Counted from the first letter of the stretch, positions 1-9,330 are shown. The stretch: 64,000 bases of DNA from Hymenobacter convexus (GCF_030580955.1 NZ_JAUQON010000001.1:1-64000), one strand, 5' to 3'. Program-made: numbers and translations. The notes: generated by a model from the letters alone, not told the origin.

Positions 1-77
1 CATTCCGAACAGAGCCGTTAAGCCCCGGTGCGCCTATGGTACTGCCTTCACCGGTGGGAGAGTCGGTCGCCGCCAAC
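1..77 (+). rRNA. rrf: 5S ribosomal RNA, 3' part
   Basis: The first ~77 bases read like the second half of a bacterial 5S rRNA: a CCGAAC...GTTAAGCCC block, then GCGCCTATGGTACTGC, then GGGAGAGTCGGTCGCCGCC. The 5' part lies outside the window, so this is a partial gene, presumably the end of an rRNA operon. The exact 3' end is uncertain by a few bases. A terminator hairpin follows directly. Confidence 0.9.
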
Positions 78-90
78 TTTATCAACAGGA

Positions 91-133
91 AATCCCTTCA
101 GGATGCTTTCGCCAGCAGCCCGAAGGGATTTTT
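91..133 (+). terminator. Intrinsic terminator after the 5S rRNA
   Basis: AATCCCTTC (91-99) pairs perfectly with GAAGGGATT (122-130) and is followed by more T residues. It lies about 15 bases after the 5S gene and probably ends the rRNA operon. Confidence 0.75.
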
Positions 134-195
134 GCTTTGTAGATGGTTATACAACCATAGGATATTTTGCTTTGTAGACATCTATCAAACGAAAG

Positions 196-230
196 AAAAT
201 GCCGCTCACTAAATATGTGAGCGGCATTTT
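196..230. terminator. Bidirectional terminator between rRNA operon and kduD
   Basis: AAAATGCCGCTCAC (196-209) pairs perfectly over 14 bp with GTGAGCGGCATTTT (217-230), loop of 7. The A/T tails on both sides let it work in both directions: a backstop for the rRNA operon and the end of the minus-strand GH105-kduD operon, whose last stop codon is at 252. Confidence 0.85.
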
Positions 231-251
231 CATTTTGTGCTTACTCAAGTA

Positions 252-1016
252 CTATCTGCCCATCCAACCGCCATCAACGGTGAGGAGGGTGCCGTGGACG
301 TAGTTGGATGCAGCCGAGGCTAGGAAAACGGTAGGGCCTTTGAAGTCATCGACGTGGCCCCATCGGTTGGCTGGGATACGGGCTAGGATGGTGGTGGAGC
401 GGTCGGGGTCTTGGCGGAGGGCTTCGGTGTTGTCGGTGGCGATGTAGCCGGGGGCGATGGCGTTCACGTTTATTCCACGGCTAGCCCATTCGTTGGCCAA
501 GGCCTTTACCAGCGAGGAAATGGCGCCCTTGCTGGCTGCGTAGCCTGGCACGTTGATGCCACCCTGAAAAGACATAAGAGAGGCGGTGAAGATGATTTTG
601 CCGTGGCCTTGGACTATCATCTGGCTGCCGATGGCGCGCGCGATGCGGAATGGAGTGTCGAGGTTGATGGCTAATACTTCGTCCCACGGTTCATCGCCGT
701 GCTCAGCGGCAGGGGCCCGACGGATGGTGCCAGCGTTATTTACCAGAATATCGATGCGGGGGAAGTCGTGCTGGACTTGGGTGATGAATGCATCTACTGA
801 ACTGCGCTGGCTAAAATCGGCTTGGTAGGCGCTGAAATTGCGGCCGAGGGCGTGGACTTGCTGCTCGGTTTCGCTGCCGCTGAGGGCTAGGGTGGCTGAG
901 ACGCCGATAATGTCGGCACCGGCTTCGGCTAGGCCCAGGGCCATGGCTTGCCCGATGCCTTTGTTGCAGCCGGTGACTAGGGCGACTTTGCCAGTTAGGT
1001 CGAAGAGTGGATTCAT
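252..1016 (-). CDS. kduD: 2-dehydro-3-deoxy-D-gluconate 5-dehydrogenase, KduD-like
   Basis: A 254-residue short-chain dehydrogenase/reductase, typical length for classical SDRs. It shows the Rossmann motif TGCNKGIG near residue 16, NNAG, and the active-site YxxxK at Y159/K163. The string GINVNAIAPGYIATDNTEAL is characteristic of KduD. By family knowledge it interconverts 2,5-diketo-3-deoxygluconate and 2-keto-3-deoxygluconate with NAD(H) in the cytoplasm, a step in catabolism of unsaturated uronates. It is the last gene of a minus-strand operon after GH105, GH154 and GH43-like genes (42-nt gap), which release such uronates. No KduI or KDG kinase gene is in the window. Another SDR of sugar metabolism is the alternative. 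Confidence 0.85.
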   Translation of the reverse strand: MNPLFDLTGKVALVTGCNKGIGQAMALGLAEAGADIIGVSATLALSGSETEQQVHALGRNFSAYQADFSQRSSVDAFITQVQHDFPRIDILVNNAGTIRRAPAAEHGDEPWDEVLAINLDTPFRIARAIGSQMIVQGHGKIIFTASLMSFQGGINVPGYAASKGAISSLVKALANEWASRGINVNAIAPGYIATDNTEALRQDPDRSTTILARIPANRWGHVDDFKGPTVFLASAASNYVHGTLLTVDGGWMGR

Positions 1017-1058
1017 AGAGGGTAAAGGAACGGGGCAGAATATAAGGCGGGAGCTTGG

Positions 1059-2021
1059 TTAGTTTTTGAGTAATTGGGCCAGCTCTTTCTGGGTGATGCG
1101 TAGGACGGTGCCGTGGCGGGTGCCTTTGGGGAAATCGAGGCGGTCGGATACGTCGGTCCAGTGCTCTAGGTCGGTGGATGAGACGGCGCCGTATTTGTGT
1201 TCGGTGTATTTGTCGAAGTAAACTAGCCACTCGTTGCCTAATTGGATGGCGGTGGGGCCTTCGGCCCAGTACTTACCGGTAATGGGGGCCGAGGGTGGGC
1301 CGTAGGGACCGGTGAGCTGGTCGGCGAAGGCGACGCGTAGGTTCTTCTGCACGGGCTCGCGGGTTTCGTCCTTCAGGAACATGGCGAAACGCCGGCCGGC
1401 GGGCTGGATGGTGGCGTCGATGACGTTGAAACCTTGGTCGTAGAGGACTTGGGCGGGGGAGTAGGTTTTAAAGTCTTTGGTGGTGACGTAGTAGATGCGG
1501 TGGTTGTTGCCGCCTTCGAGGGCGGTTTCGCCCTGCGGGAAGCGGCCGGGGATGGTGGTGGCCCAGAATATCATGTACTGGTGGTTTTTGGCGTCATAGG
1601 TGATTTCGGGGGCCCAGCAGTTTTTGGCGGTGGGCTCAGTGGCCATGACGGGGATGTTTTGCTGCTCGGTCCAGTGGATGAGGTCGGGGGAACTGGCGTA
1701 GCCGATGCCTCGCTCGTGCCAGCTGGTGGTCCAGACCATGTGGAAGCGGCCGTCGTGGCCGCGGATGATGCAGGGGTCGCGCATGAGCTTGTCTTTGCTC
1801 ACGGTGGGCTTCAGGAAGGACTGGTCGTTGCGCAGGACGGTCCATTTGTAGCCGTCGGGGCTGCTGGCCAAATGCAGGCCGTCTTCGCCGTTGCCCCGAA
1901 AGGAAGCGAAGAGCAAGACTTCGTTTTTGCGCAGCGGCTTTTGGGCGCGGGCTGGTTGGGCGGCAGATACAATGAGGCTCAGGCCACCAAAGGCGACGGC
2001 CAATTTATTTGAGGAAAACAT
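1059..2021 (-). CDS. Secreted family-43-like glycoside hydrolase
   Basis: Predicted 320 residues with signal peptide MFSSNKLAVAFGGLSLIVSA...ARA. The frame is open further upstream, but that part overlaps the preceding gene; the ATG at 2021 gives a clean signal peptide and an 11-nt gap. The body looks like a five-bladed beta-propeller with repeated YASSPDLIHW / YVTTKDFKTY strands. Candidate GH43 triad positions are RDPCI, VIDATI and AEGPTA. Family knowledge suggests an exo-acting alpha-L-arabinofuranosidase or similar, but substrate and subfamily cannot be fixed here. It lies between GH154 and kduD, so it probably removes side-chain sugars from an acidic plant polysaccharide in the periplasm. 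Confidence 0.75.
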   Translation of the reverse strand: MFSSNKLAVAFGGLSLIVSAAQPARAQKPLRKNEVLLFASFRGNGEDGLHLASSPDGYKWTVLRNDQSFLKPTVSKDKLMRDPCIIRGHDGRFHMVWTTSWHERGIGYASSPDLIHWTEQQNIPVMATEPTAKNCWAPEITYDAKNHQYMIFWATTIPGRFPQGETALEGGNNHRIYYVTTKDFKTYSPAQVLYDQGFNVIDATIQPAGRRFAMFLKDETREPVQKNLRVAFADQLTGPYGPPSAPITGKYWAEGPTAIQLGNEWLVYFDKYTEHKYGAVSSTDLEHWTDVSDRLDFPKGTRHGTVLRITQKELAQLLKN

Positions 2022-2032
2022 CACAAGGGATT

Positions 2033-3280
2033 TTAGAGCGCGTGGTCGGTTTTGACATCCTGGCCCGACCAGATGCGGCGGGCGGTCCAGTCCTGCGCCG
2101 GGGCGGCCCAAAAGGGGGCGCTGGTGGGCAGGCCCAGCGGCAAGAAGGCCGTGGTACACAAATAAAGGCTGCCGGTGGAGATGTAGCCTTCGCCGATGCC
2201 GGGCTGGTGGCCACAGAGGCCGATTTGTAGCCAGCCCTGGGCATCGAAAGAGCCTTTGGATTCCATGGTGCGGCGGATAACGGCAGTGAGGGCGCTGCGG
2301 ACTTGGCCGGCTGCTAGCTCGGCGGGCAGCAGGTTTTGCAGACTCACTTGCGCCAAGTGCTGGAAGGCGCCGCAACGGTAAGCCAGGGAGCGGCCAAAGG
2401 CGGCAAACGAGCCGTCGGGGCCGATGAGGCGCTCCTGCACGGCGGCGTAGCGTTGGGCGCGGGTTTGGAGGCGCTGGAGCAGGTCTTTGCTTTCCTTGCC
2501 GGCGGCTACCAGCGTGCCCACGAGGTCGAGTAGCATGGGCTGGATGACGTAGCTGTTGTAGTAGTCCCAGTGGAAGTCGGGTCCGTCGCCATAGGTGCCG
2601 TCGCCTTTGTACCAGGTTTGGTGCTCTTTGATGGCGTAGTCCATCCGCATGAGGTCGGCGCTGCCGGTGAATTTTAGCAGGGCGGCTTCGATGATACCGC
2701 TAAAGAGCAGCCAGTTGCTGTATACGGGCTTGATGACGCGGCTGCTTTGCAGGGCTTGAATCAGCTGAGGCTTGGTGGCTTCGGGAAGCTTTTCCCAGAG
2801 CTGCTTGGGCGCGCGCAGCAGGGCGTGAGCCAGGAAGGCGGTATCGACTACGGGCTGGCCGCCTTGGTTGAAATTCAGGAAACCAGGCGACTGCGGGTTC
2901 ACTGCGTGGGCAATGGCCTGGCGGGCCTGCTCGGCACAGCGTTGCTGCTGGGCCTGCTCGGCGGCGGGCACGTCGGTTAATTCCAGCCAGGGGGCCAAGC
3001 CGGCCAGGGTGCGGCCCAAGGCTTCGAGGTGGGTGACTTTGCGGCGGCCTTCCTGCTGGCCAGCGGCGGATTCGACGGGCATAGCTGTTTTCAGCGTGCC
3101 AGCGGCCCCGGACGCCAGCACGGGCCCGACGATGCGTAATAAGGTTCTGACCCAATACTCGCGGTCGGAAACAGGCTTGGCGGTGGGCAATGCCTCACTC
3201 GCGGCGGGAGCGCCGGCAGTGGGCAGAGCCAGCGCAGAAAGGCCAGCCCCAACGCCGGCGATGAATGAACGGCGCTCCAT
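2033..3280 (-). CDS. DUF2264 protein, GH154-type (beta-glucuronidase family)
   Basis: A 415-residue protein with DUF2264 features: an (alpha/alpha)-barrel-like helical enzyme with NWLLFSGIIEAALL, WYKGDGTYGDGPDFHWDYYNSY, FGRSLAYRCGAF and a tail with SGSLYL. DUF2264 proteins are now placed in glycoside hydrolase family GH154, which includes exo-beta-glucuronidases. The N-terminus MERRSFIAGVGAG has an RRxFI motif like a Tat signal. It starts 4 nt after the GH105 gene ends, so translation is probably coupled. A likely role is removal of glucuronic acid caps from arabinogalactan or pectic side chains. A longer paralogue lies at 24692-26776. Activity is inferred from the family, not visible catalytic residues. 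Confidence 0.8.
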   Translation of the reverse strand: MERRSFIAGVGAGLSALALPTAGAPAASEALPTAKPVSDREYWVRTLLRIVGPVLASGAAGTLKTAMPVESAAGQQEGRRKVTHLEALGRTLAGLAPWLELTDVPAAEQAQQQRCAEQARQAIAHAVNPQSPGFLNFNQGGQPVVDTAFLAHALLRAPKQLWEKLPEATKPQLIQALQSSRVIKPVYSNWLLFSGIIEAALLKFTGSADLMRMDYAIKEHQTWYKGDGTYGDGPDFHWDYYNSYVIQPMLLDLVGTLVAAGKESKDLLQRLQTRAQRYAAVQERLIGPDGSFAAFGRSLAYRCGAFQHLAQVSLQNLLPAELAAGQVRSALTAVIRRTMESKGSFDAQGWLQIGLCGHQPGIGEGYISTGSLYLCTTAFLPLGLPTSAPFWAAPAQDWTARRIWSGQDVKTDHAL

Positions 3281-3283
3281 GCG

Positions 3284-4426
3284 CTACTTCAGTTTCAGTT
3301 TCATCACCTCGGAGCCGGCCAGCAGGTAGGCGCCGGTGCCGTACACTTCCCAGCTATCGGCCGAGAAATCGCGGCGTGGGTCGGCGCCGATGGGCTGCAC
3401 CCAGCCCACTTTGCCGTCGGCGCCTACTACTTTATCGAGGGCTATCCAGGCTTTTTGCACGGCGGGGAGGTAAGTGGCGCGGTCGAGGAGGCCGTTGTTG
3501 ATGCCCCAGGCCATGGCGTAGGTGTCGAAGCCCGAGCCGGAGGTTTCGCCGCCGGGGTAGGCGGCGGGGTCGAGCAGGCTGGAGCGCCACAGGCCGTCGG
3601 GCTGCTGCAGCTTAATGAGGCTGGCGCTCATTTCCTTGAGAATGTTGACGTAGAAAGGACGCGTGGGGTGGTTGGCGGGCAGCTCCTGCAGAATCTGCAC
3701 CAGGCCGCCCATTACCCAGCCATTGCCCCGGCTCCAGAAGATGGGCTGGCCGTTGCTTTCTTTTTTTGTTTTGCCTTCGTTGGCGGCGTTCCAGAGGTAG
3801 CTGGCGTCGCGGGTGAAGAGGTGCTGCTGCGGGTTGTAGAGGCGGCGGTAGGTCTGGGCGTAGAGCGTGTCGCTGAAAGTCAGGTACTGGGGCTGGTTTT
3901 CCAGCATGCCGAGCTTCACGAGCACAGGCGGGCCCATGAAGAGGGCGTCGCACCACCACCAGGTGATGCCGTTGTGCTGCACCTCGGGGCCGGGCACGGT
4001 GCGCAGCTTTTCCACCACGGCCAGGGTGGGCTCAATCATGCGCCGTTCCTTTTTGAGGCGGTAGAGGTTGAGGTAGGTCTGGCAGATGGCGATGTCGTCG
4101 GCGTGGTCGTAGCGGCGGTCGGGGCGCCACTGGGTGCGGTTGCCCATGGCCATGAGCGAATCCAGAATCAGCCGGGATTTGGTAGCCTGGTAGGCGGCAA
4201 ATACGCCGGAGTAGAAAGCCCCGTTGGTCCAGTCCGTGACTTTGTGCTTGGGATGGGCCAACTGCCACCGGGTGGCTTTCAGCAGCTGCTTCTTGATGTA
4301 TTTCGGCTTGAAAACGGCTTGGTCGGCTTTGGCCAGCGTTTGGGCGGGCGCACTGGAAGTGAGGCCGAGCGTCAGCAGCAGGCCGGCGGCTAATGGGCGA
4401 ATCAAGCGGGAGGAAAGAAAGAGCAT
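3284..4426 (-). CDS. Unsaturated rhamnogalacturonyl/glucuronyl hydrolase, GH105
   Basis: Predicted 380 residues. The ATG at 4426 is chosen over an in-frame upstream start because MLFLSSRLIRPLAAG...APAQ is a clear signal peptide. The GH105 (YteR/RhiN) fold shows WWWCDALFMGPP, with D160 at the place of the catalytic Asp, the signature WSRGNGWVMGG, and GSGFDTYAMAWGIN. The family hydrates the enol ether of delta-4,5-unsaturated uronic acids at non-reducing ends, releasing a keto-uronate. It is first in the operon with GH154, GH43-like and kduD, which could pass the product toward the Kdu pathway. An HTCS-type promoter lies directly upstream (4504-4567). Confidence 0.9.
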   Translation of the reverse strand: MLFLSSRLIRPLAAGLLLTLGLTSSAPAQTLAKADQAVFKPKYIKKQLLKATRWQLAHPKHKVTDWTNGAFYSGVFAAYQATKSRLILDSLMAMGNRTQWRPDRRYDHADDIAICQTYLNLYRLKKERRMIEPTLAVVEKLRTVPGPEVQHNGITWWWCDALFMGPPVLVKLGMLENQPQYLTFSDTLYAQTYRRLYNPQQHLFTRDASYLWNAANEGKTKKESNGQPIFWSRGNGWVMGGLVQILQELPANHPTRPFYVNILKEMSASLIKLQQPDGLWRSSLLDPAAYPGGETSGSGFDTYAMAWGINNGLLDRATYLPAVQKAWIALDKVVGADGKVGWVQPIGADPRRDFSADSWEVYGTGAYLLAGSEVMKLKLK

Positions 4427-4503
4427 ACCGGGTGGGTTTTTACAGAAGCCACGGACAATGATACCGGCCACATGGGCCGGATTATCCGGGTTGAAATCAA
4501 CCA

Positions 4504-4566
4504 CAATAGTAGGTCAACGCTCTTGGATGCAGCGGGGCCATTTTGGAAAAAGACGGGTGCTTTTTC
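4504..4566 (-). promoter_or_regulatory. Predicted HTCS-controlled promoter of the GH105-kduD operon
   Basis: Read on the minus strand: box 1 GAAAAAGCACCC (4566-4555), box 2 CAAAATGGCCCC (4545-4534), 22 bp gap, then TACTATTG (4511-4504) as a Bacteroidota -7 element (consensus TAnnTTTG). The box period is 21 bp. The same layout occurs before SusC1, the second GH154, GH128 and GH2. Transcription would start near 4498, about 70 nt before the GH105 ATG. The neighbouring HTCS protein is the obvious candidate binder. Confidence 0.65.
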
Positions 4567-4611
4567 GTCGAGCCTGATTCGTATTGCTTTTGGAGCTGCT
4601 CATAAATCAAA

Positions 4612-4727
4612 AATCGTCTGTCATCCTGAACGCAGCGAAGGACCTTATCACGACTGGGCTATTCAGAAGCAATCAATCGGCGCAGGCGTGATAAGGTCCT
4701 TCGCTATGCTCAGGATGACAGACGATT
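4612..4727. repeat. Intergenic inverted repeat, GAAGGACCTTATC family
   Basis: 41-nt arms at 4612-4652 and 4687-4727 are inverted copies with 3 mismatches; core CATCCTGA...GCGAAGGACCTTATC. It sits just downstream of the HTCS stop codon and upstream of the GH105 promoter. A second copy is at 29491-29594. It may act as terminator or REP/MITE-like element. Confidence 0.85.
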
Positions 4728-4739
4728 CAGAAGGATGCT

Positions 4740-7700
4740 CTACGGCGCTACCGCTGAATCTTCAGCCGCCGAAGCCGCCGGCTCCCGGCCCGGCCGGTGC
4801 TGCTTGGCGTACTCGGAGGGCGAGACGTTGTAGATTTTCTGAAAGGCTTTGCGGAAGTACTTGGCGTCTTCAATGCCCACCTCGAAGGCCACTTCCGATA
4901 CGCGCATCTGCGTCTGGGCCAGGAGTTGGGCGGCGCGTTTCATCCGCACGTCGCGAATGAACTCCACGGCCGTCTGGCCCGTGATGCTTTTGATGCGACG
5001 GTAGAACACCGACTGGCTCATGGCCATTTCCTTCACCAGCACCTGCACGCTGAATTCCGAGTTATCGAGGTTGCGCTCCACCACGGCCATGGCGCTTTCC
5101 AAGAACTGGCGGTCGGCATCGGCCACTACGATTTCGGTGGGTTCGAGCAGGATGTGGCGCTGGTAGTACTCGTGCAGCTTGCGGCGGTTGCGCAGCAGCG
5201 CGTCGGCTTTGGCGTAGAGCAGCGTGGGGTTGAAGGGCTTGCTCATGTACTCGTCGGCGCCCATGCCGATGCCTTCGAGCTCGTGGGTTTCGGCCGTGCG
5301 GGCGGTGAGCAGCAGCACCGGAATGTGGGCCGTTTTGGGGTGCTGCTTGATTTTCTGGCACAATTCCAGGCCGTCGGAGCGCGGCATCATCACATCCGAA
5401 ATGACGAGGTCGGGCAGCTGGGCCAGGGCCTTGTCCCATCCTTCGAGACCGTCCTCGGCGGTGATGACGTCGTACTCGGCCTCAAACAGCTGCCGGATGT
5501 ACTGGCGCACCTCGTCGTGGTCTTCCACCACCAGCAGGCGCGGCTGGCGCGTAGCACTGGGTTCGGCATTGGGGAGCACAAACTCTTCAGCAACTGCAGG
5601 TTCTGGCTCAGCGGCAATTGGTGCTTCCATCGCCATGTCCGGCGTCGGCTCGTCTTCCTGAATATCTTCGGGCCGCAAATGCTGGTGGCCGAAGGGCAGG
5701 CGCAGCTCGAAAGTTGTGCCCAGGCCCTCGCCGCTGGTGGCGGTGAGCTGGCCGCCGTGCCGCTCGGCAAACTGCCGGGCCAGCGACAAGCCGATGCCCG
5801 TGCCCGTCATGCGCAGCGTGTTGGTGTGCGAGGCCTGGTAGTAGGGGTCGAAGATGCGCTCAATCTCGTTGTACTTGATGCCCACGCCGTTGTCGGCCAC
5901 GGTCACTTTCAGGTAGTTGCCGGTGAGGCGGCCGTTGCTGTACACGGCTTCGCCGCCGGGGTTGCCCACGGGCGTGGCCAGTAGCTCGACGCGCCCGTTG
6001 GTGCGGGTGTACTTGAAGGCGTTGGCCAGCAGGTTGGTGAGGATGATTTCGAGCTTGCTGCGGTCGAAATACAGCGGCACGGGCTCGGTGGGCAGGTCGA
6101 GTACGTACTTCACGCCGCGCTCCCGGGCCTTGAGGCTGAAGGTGGGGTAGATGTCGGTGATGAAGGCCACGGCGTCGCCGGGGGTGGCGCGCAGGGGCAC
6201 GTTGCCGGTTTCCACCTTGCGGAAGTCCAGCAGTTGGTTCACGAGGTCGAGCAGCTTGCGCGTCTGCTTGTGCATGAGCTCCACCTTTTCGCGTAGGCCC
6301 GCCACCGGCCCGGGGCTGTTGATGATTTCCTCCATCGGCCCGAGTATCAGCGTCAAAGGCGTGCGCAGCTCATGGCTCACGTTGGTGAAAAAGCCCAGCT
6401 TGAGGCCGGTGAGCTCCTTTTCCTTTTCGGTCTGGAACTGCTCCAGCGCCACCCGGTTTTTCAGGCGCTGCTGGGCCATTTCGATGCGCCGGTACAGGGC
6501 CACCGCGCCCAGCAATACCAGGGCATAAAGCCCGTAGGCCCAACCGGTTTTGTACCAGGGCGCGCGCACGTCGAAGCGCACGGTGGCGGCCTTTTTCGAC
6601 CACGCGCCCTCGCCGTTGCTGGCTTTTACTTCAAACGTGTACTGGCCCGGCGGCAGGTTGGCGAAGCTGGCGGTGCGCTGGCCGGGGGCCGGGTACACCC
6701 AGTTTTCGTTGTAGCCCACGAGGCGGTAGGCGTAGCGGTTTTTCTGCGGGTTGGCGTAGTTCAAACCCACAAATTCCACCGAAAAGTCATTCTCCGAGGC
6801 CTTGATGGTCACCGTCTGGGGCTGCGAGAGGGGCAGGGGCAGTACCACGCGGCCGTTGAGGGGCTGGCCCACGGCCACGGGCTGGTTGGCAATGCGCAGG
6901 CCGGTGAGCTGCACTACCGGCGGGTAAGGGTTGGGTTGAATGGCGTGCGGCTGGAAGTAGCTAATGCCGTTGATGCCCCCGAAATACAGGGTGCCGTCCT
7001 GGGCGCGGGCGGCGGCCCCAATCTTGAAGGCGTTGCTTTGCAGGCCGTCGGCCACGTCGTAGCGCAGGTACTGGCGAGTGGCGGGCTTGTAGCGGTAGAG
7101 GCCGGTGCCGCCAATCCAGAGGTGGCCCTCGTCGTCGGCCAGAATGCTTTCTACGTCGCTCTCGGGCAGGTATTTGGCCAGGCTGTGGATGCTTTCATTG
7201 CCCTGCGCGTCGGTGGTCAGTTGGTGCAGGCCACCGCCGATGGTGCCAATCCAGAGCGTGCCCCGGTCGTCGAGCAGCAGTGGCCACACGTAGTTCACGC
7301 GCAGGCCGTCGGGGGCGCCGGCGGCCTGCTTGAACTGCTTGAGCACGATGAGCGAATCGGCGGTAACGCGCAGCTTGAGCAGGCCCGCGTCGGCGGTGCT
7401 GGCCCAGAGCACGTCCTGCCGCCGGTCGTAGAGCAGGTAGGTGAAGCGGTTGGTGGGCAGGGCGCTGTTTTCCTGGCGGAAGGCGCCGAGGAACTTACCG
7501 TCGGTGCTCAGGCGCAGCAGGCCCGACGTGAACGAGGCCGCCCACAGCGTGCCAAACCGGTCTTCGGCCAAGCTTTCGAGGCTGAAGCTGCGCAGGTCGG
7601 GGCCGCCGGGCAACTGCTCGTAGGTGGTGAGGGTTTCGCGGCCGCCGGCGCGGGTGAGGCGGCTCAGCCCTGTCGTGCGGGTACCGAACCACAAGGCGCC

Positions 7701-9032
7701 GTTGCGGCTCTGGAAAATGGTCGAAACATCGACGCCGCGCGTGGCCCCGGCCCACTGCTGATTGAGGTAGCTGTGGGTGGTTTTGTGCGTGAGGTCGTAG
7801 CCGTACACGCCGTTGCGCGTGCCCGACCACAGAATGTTGGTGGCTTCTTCCTTATAAACCGCGTTGATATAGTTGTTGGCCAGCGTGGAGCCGCCCGACA
7901 GCTGCTGGCGCAGCCGTCCAAAGGGCTTCTGGCGCAAGTCGACCTGATTGAGGCCGCCGGCCGAGGCGCAGAGCCACATTATCTGGTTGCGGTCTTCAAA
8001 AATCTGGTGCACCCGCTCCGAATTGATGCCGAAGGGCTCGTTGTCCTGGGGCAGTAGCAGGGTGGGGTTGGGGCGCAGCGGCGGCGCGCTGCCGGTCACG
8101 GCGCCGGCCTCCCACACATACAGGCCGTAGATGGTGCCCACCCACAACCGATGAAACGAATCCATGCGGATGGACTGCAGCTGCGGGTAGGTTTGGGCCT
8201 GCGGGTGGGCCTGCAGCTGGCGCACGGTGCGGCGGTTGGCGGCGCTCACCCACCACACCTGCTGGTTGGTGCCAATCCAGAGGTCGCCGCGGGAGTCGAG
8301 GTGCAGCACGCGCACCCGCTCGGTCATGTCGGTGGGCTCGGCGCGCAGGTCGGCGCTTTCGGGGCGCACCACGCGCAGGCCGTGGTTGAAGGTGCCAATC
8401 CAGACCTTGCCTTCGGCATCGGTGGCCAGGCTGCTTACCTGGTAGTCATCAGTCGATTGGTCGGCGCGCGGCACCTGGCGCAGGCCGTTGAGGCGGCCCT
8501 GCGCATCGAAGCTGAGCACGAACACGCCCGCTACCGAAGTGCCCACCCACAGGCGGCCCTGCTTGTCCGACGTCAGGGCGTTGACGCTGGTCTGGCTCAG
8601 GCGCTGCATCAGAGAGCGGTAGGGGGCGGGCACCTGCTGCTCGTTGTAGCTGAGCAGGCGGTCGGCCGCCGCGTCGTAGAGGCCCAGGCCGGCGCGCTCG
8701 GTGCCCACCCACAGGCGGCCATCAGGCGCCGCCAGCAGGGCGCTGATGCGGTTGCCGGAAATGCCGTTGCGCGGGTTGATGGGCAGCGTGTATTGCTTGA
8801 GGCCGTAACCGTCGTAGCGGTCGAGGCCGCGGTTGGTGCCCACCCAAATGAAGCCGGCCTGGTCCTGGGCCACGGCCATGGCGTCGGAGTGGGAGAGGCC
8901 CTGGTCCACGGTGAGGTGCTCGAAGCGGAACTCGCTGGGGGCGGTGTCCTGGGCCCGCGCGGCCGGGGCCAGCCCGGGCCACCACGGCAGCAACAGCAAC
9001 GCGAGAAACTGCCAGCAGGCAAAAGCTTTCAT
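4740..9032 (-). CDS. Hybrid two-component system sensor/regulator (HTCS)
   Basis: A 1430-residue one-protein regulator. Order: signal peptide (1-28), a two-component propeller-repeat sensor region (about 35-700, many LWVGT/LWIGT repeats), Y_Y_Y domain (about 755-820), one membrane helix (about 826-846), HisKA with FTNVSHELRTPL (phospho-acceptor H887), HATPase_c (NLLANAFKYTR, ADNGVGI, GTGIGLSLA), receiver domain (ISDVMMPRSDG, acceptor D1213), and a C-terminal AraC-type helix-turn-helix (about 1325-1418). HTCS proteins sense oligosaccharides in the periplasm and activate PUL genes. It lies between two divergent loci whose promoters share a direct-repeat box, so it probably regulates both. All catalytic positions look intact. 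Confidence 0.97.
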   Translation of the reverse strand: MKAFACWQFLALLLLPWWPGLAPAARAQDTAPSEFRFEHLTVDQGLSHSDAMAVAQDQAGFIWVGTNRGLDRYDGYGLKQYTLPINPRNGISGNRISALLAAPDGRLWVGTERAGLGLYDAAADRLLSYNEQQVPAPYRSLMQRLSQTSVNALTSDKQGRLWVGTSVAGVFVLSFDAQGRLNGLRQVPRADQSTDDYQVSSLATDAEGKVWIGTFNHGLRVVRPESADLRAEPTDMTERVRVLHLDSRGDLWIGTNQQVWWVSAANRRTVRQLQAHPQAQTYPQLQSIRMDSFHRLWVGTIYGLYVWEAGAVTGSAPPLRPNPTLLLPQDNEPFGINSERVHQIFEDRNQIMWLCASAGGLNQVDLRQKPFGRLRQQLSGGSTLANNYINAVYKEEATNILWSGTRNGVYGYDLTHKTTHSYLNQQWAGATRGVDVSTIFQSRNGALWFGTRTTGLSRLTRAGGRETLTTYEQLPGGPDLRSFSLESLAEDRFGTLWAASFTSGLLRLSTDGKFLGAFRQENSALPTNRFTYLLYDRRQDVLWASTADAGLLKLRVTADSLIVLKQFKQAAGAPDGLRVNYVWPLLLDDRGTLWIGTIGGGLHQLTTDAQGNESIHSLAKYLPESDVESILADDEGHLWIGGTGLYRYKPATRQYLRYDVADGLQSNAFKIGAAARAQDGTLYFGGINGISYFQPHAIQPNPYPPVVQLTGLRIANQPVAVGQPLNGRVVLPLPLSQPQTVTIKASENDFSVEFVGLNYANPQKNRYAYRLVGYNENWVYPAPGQRTASFANLPPGQYTFEVKASNGEGAWSKKAATVRFDVRAPWYKTGWAYGLYALVLLGAVALYRRIEMAQQRLKNRVALEQFQTEKEKELTGLKLGFFTNVSHELRTPLTLILGPMEEIINSPGPVAGLREKVELMHKQTRKLLDLVNQLLDFRKVETGNVPLRATPGDAVAFITDIYPTFSLKARERGVKYVLDLPTEPVPLYFDRSKLEIILTNLLANAFKYTRTNGRVELLATPVGNPGGEAVYSNGRLTGNYLKVTVADNGVGIKYNEIERIFDPYYQASHTNTLRMTGTGIGLSLARQFAERHGGQLTATSGEGLGTTFELRLPFGHQHLRPEDIQEDEPTPDMAMEAPIAAEPEPAVAEEFVLPNAEPSATRQPRLLVVEDHDEVRQYIRQLFEAEYDVITAEDGLEGWDKALAQLPDLVISDVMMPRSDGLELCQKIKQHPKTAHIPVLLLTARTAETHELEGIGMGADEYMSKPFNPTLLYAKADALLRNRRKLHEYYQRHILLEPTEIVVADADRQFLESAMAVVERNLDNSEFSVQVLVKEMAMSQSVFYRRIKSITGQTAVEFIRDVRMKRAAQLLAQTQMRVSEVAFEVGIEDAKYFRKAFQKIYNVSPSEYAKQHRPGREPAASAAEDSAVAP

Positions 9033-9330
9033 GTGGGTGGGTGGGAATGAGAAGAACGGCGGGGGCCTGGGACAGGCCGGGGCGGCCGCGCGGCAGAACT
9101 GGCAAGCGAGGCCGCCAACGGTGCGGACGCGGCCCGCGCCAACCCGTGGGGCCCGACGGGACCTGCAAGGTAGCGACCCCGCGTGAACTGCCCGAACCGC
9201 CGCCGCAGGATTCGGCCCCCTTGCTGAAAATAGATAATTGAAAATAAGTTATTAAAAAACAGGTTGTTGCATGGCGGTATGCTTGGCTTTCAGGAATAGG
9301 GAGGGGGTGTTTTGCCAGCGCCGGCCCGCT
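9033..9330. other. Intergenic region, left half of the HTCS/SusC1 divergent spacer
   Basis: GC-rich near the HTCS start, then an AT-rich tract (about 9225-9265). A weak minus-strand -7 candidate, TACCTTG, is the complement of CAAGGTA at 9166-9172 and would give a long leader for the HTCS gene. GGGGTGTTTT (9304-9313) is a perfect inverted partner of AAAACACCCC at 9355-9364 in the SusC1 operator. I see no gene or RNA here. Confidence 0.4.

Noticed and set aside
2022-2375. Upstream extension of the GH43-like gene
   Set aside because: It overlaps the GH154 coding region out of frame and has Arg/Pro-rich low-quality sequence; the internal ATG at 2021 has a signal peptide.
4612-4727. Short frames encoding HPERSEGPYH-like peptides inside the repeats
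   Set aside because: They are translations of an inverted repeat and recur wherever the repeat does.
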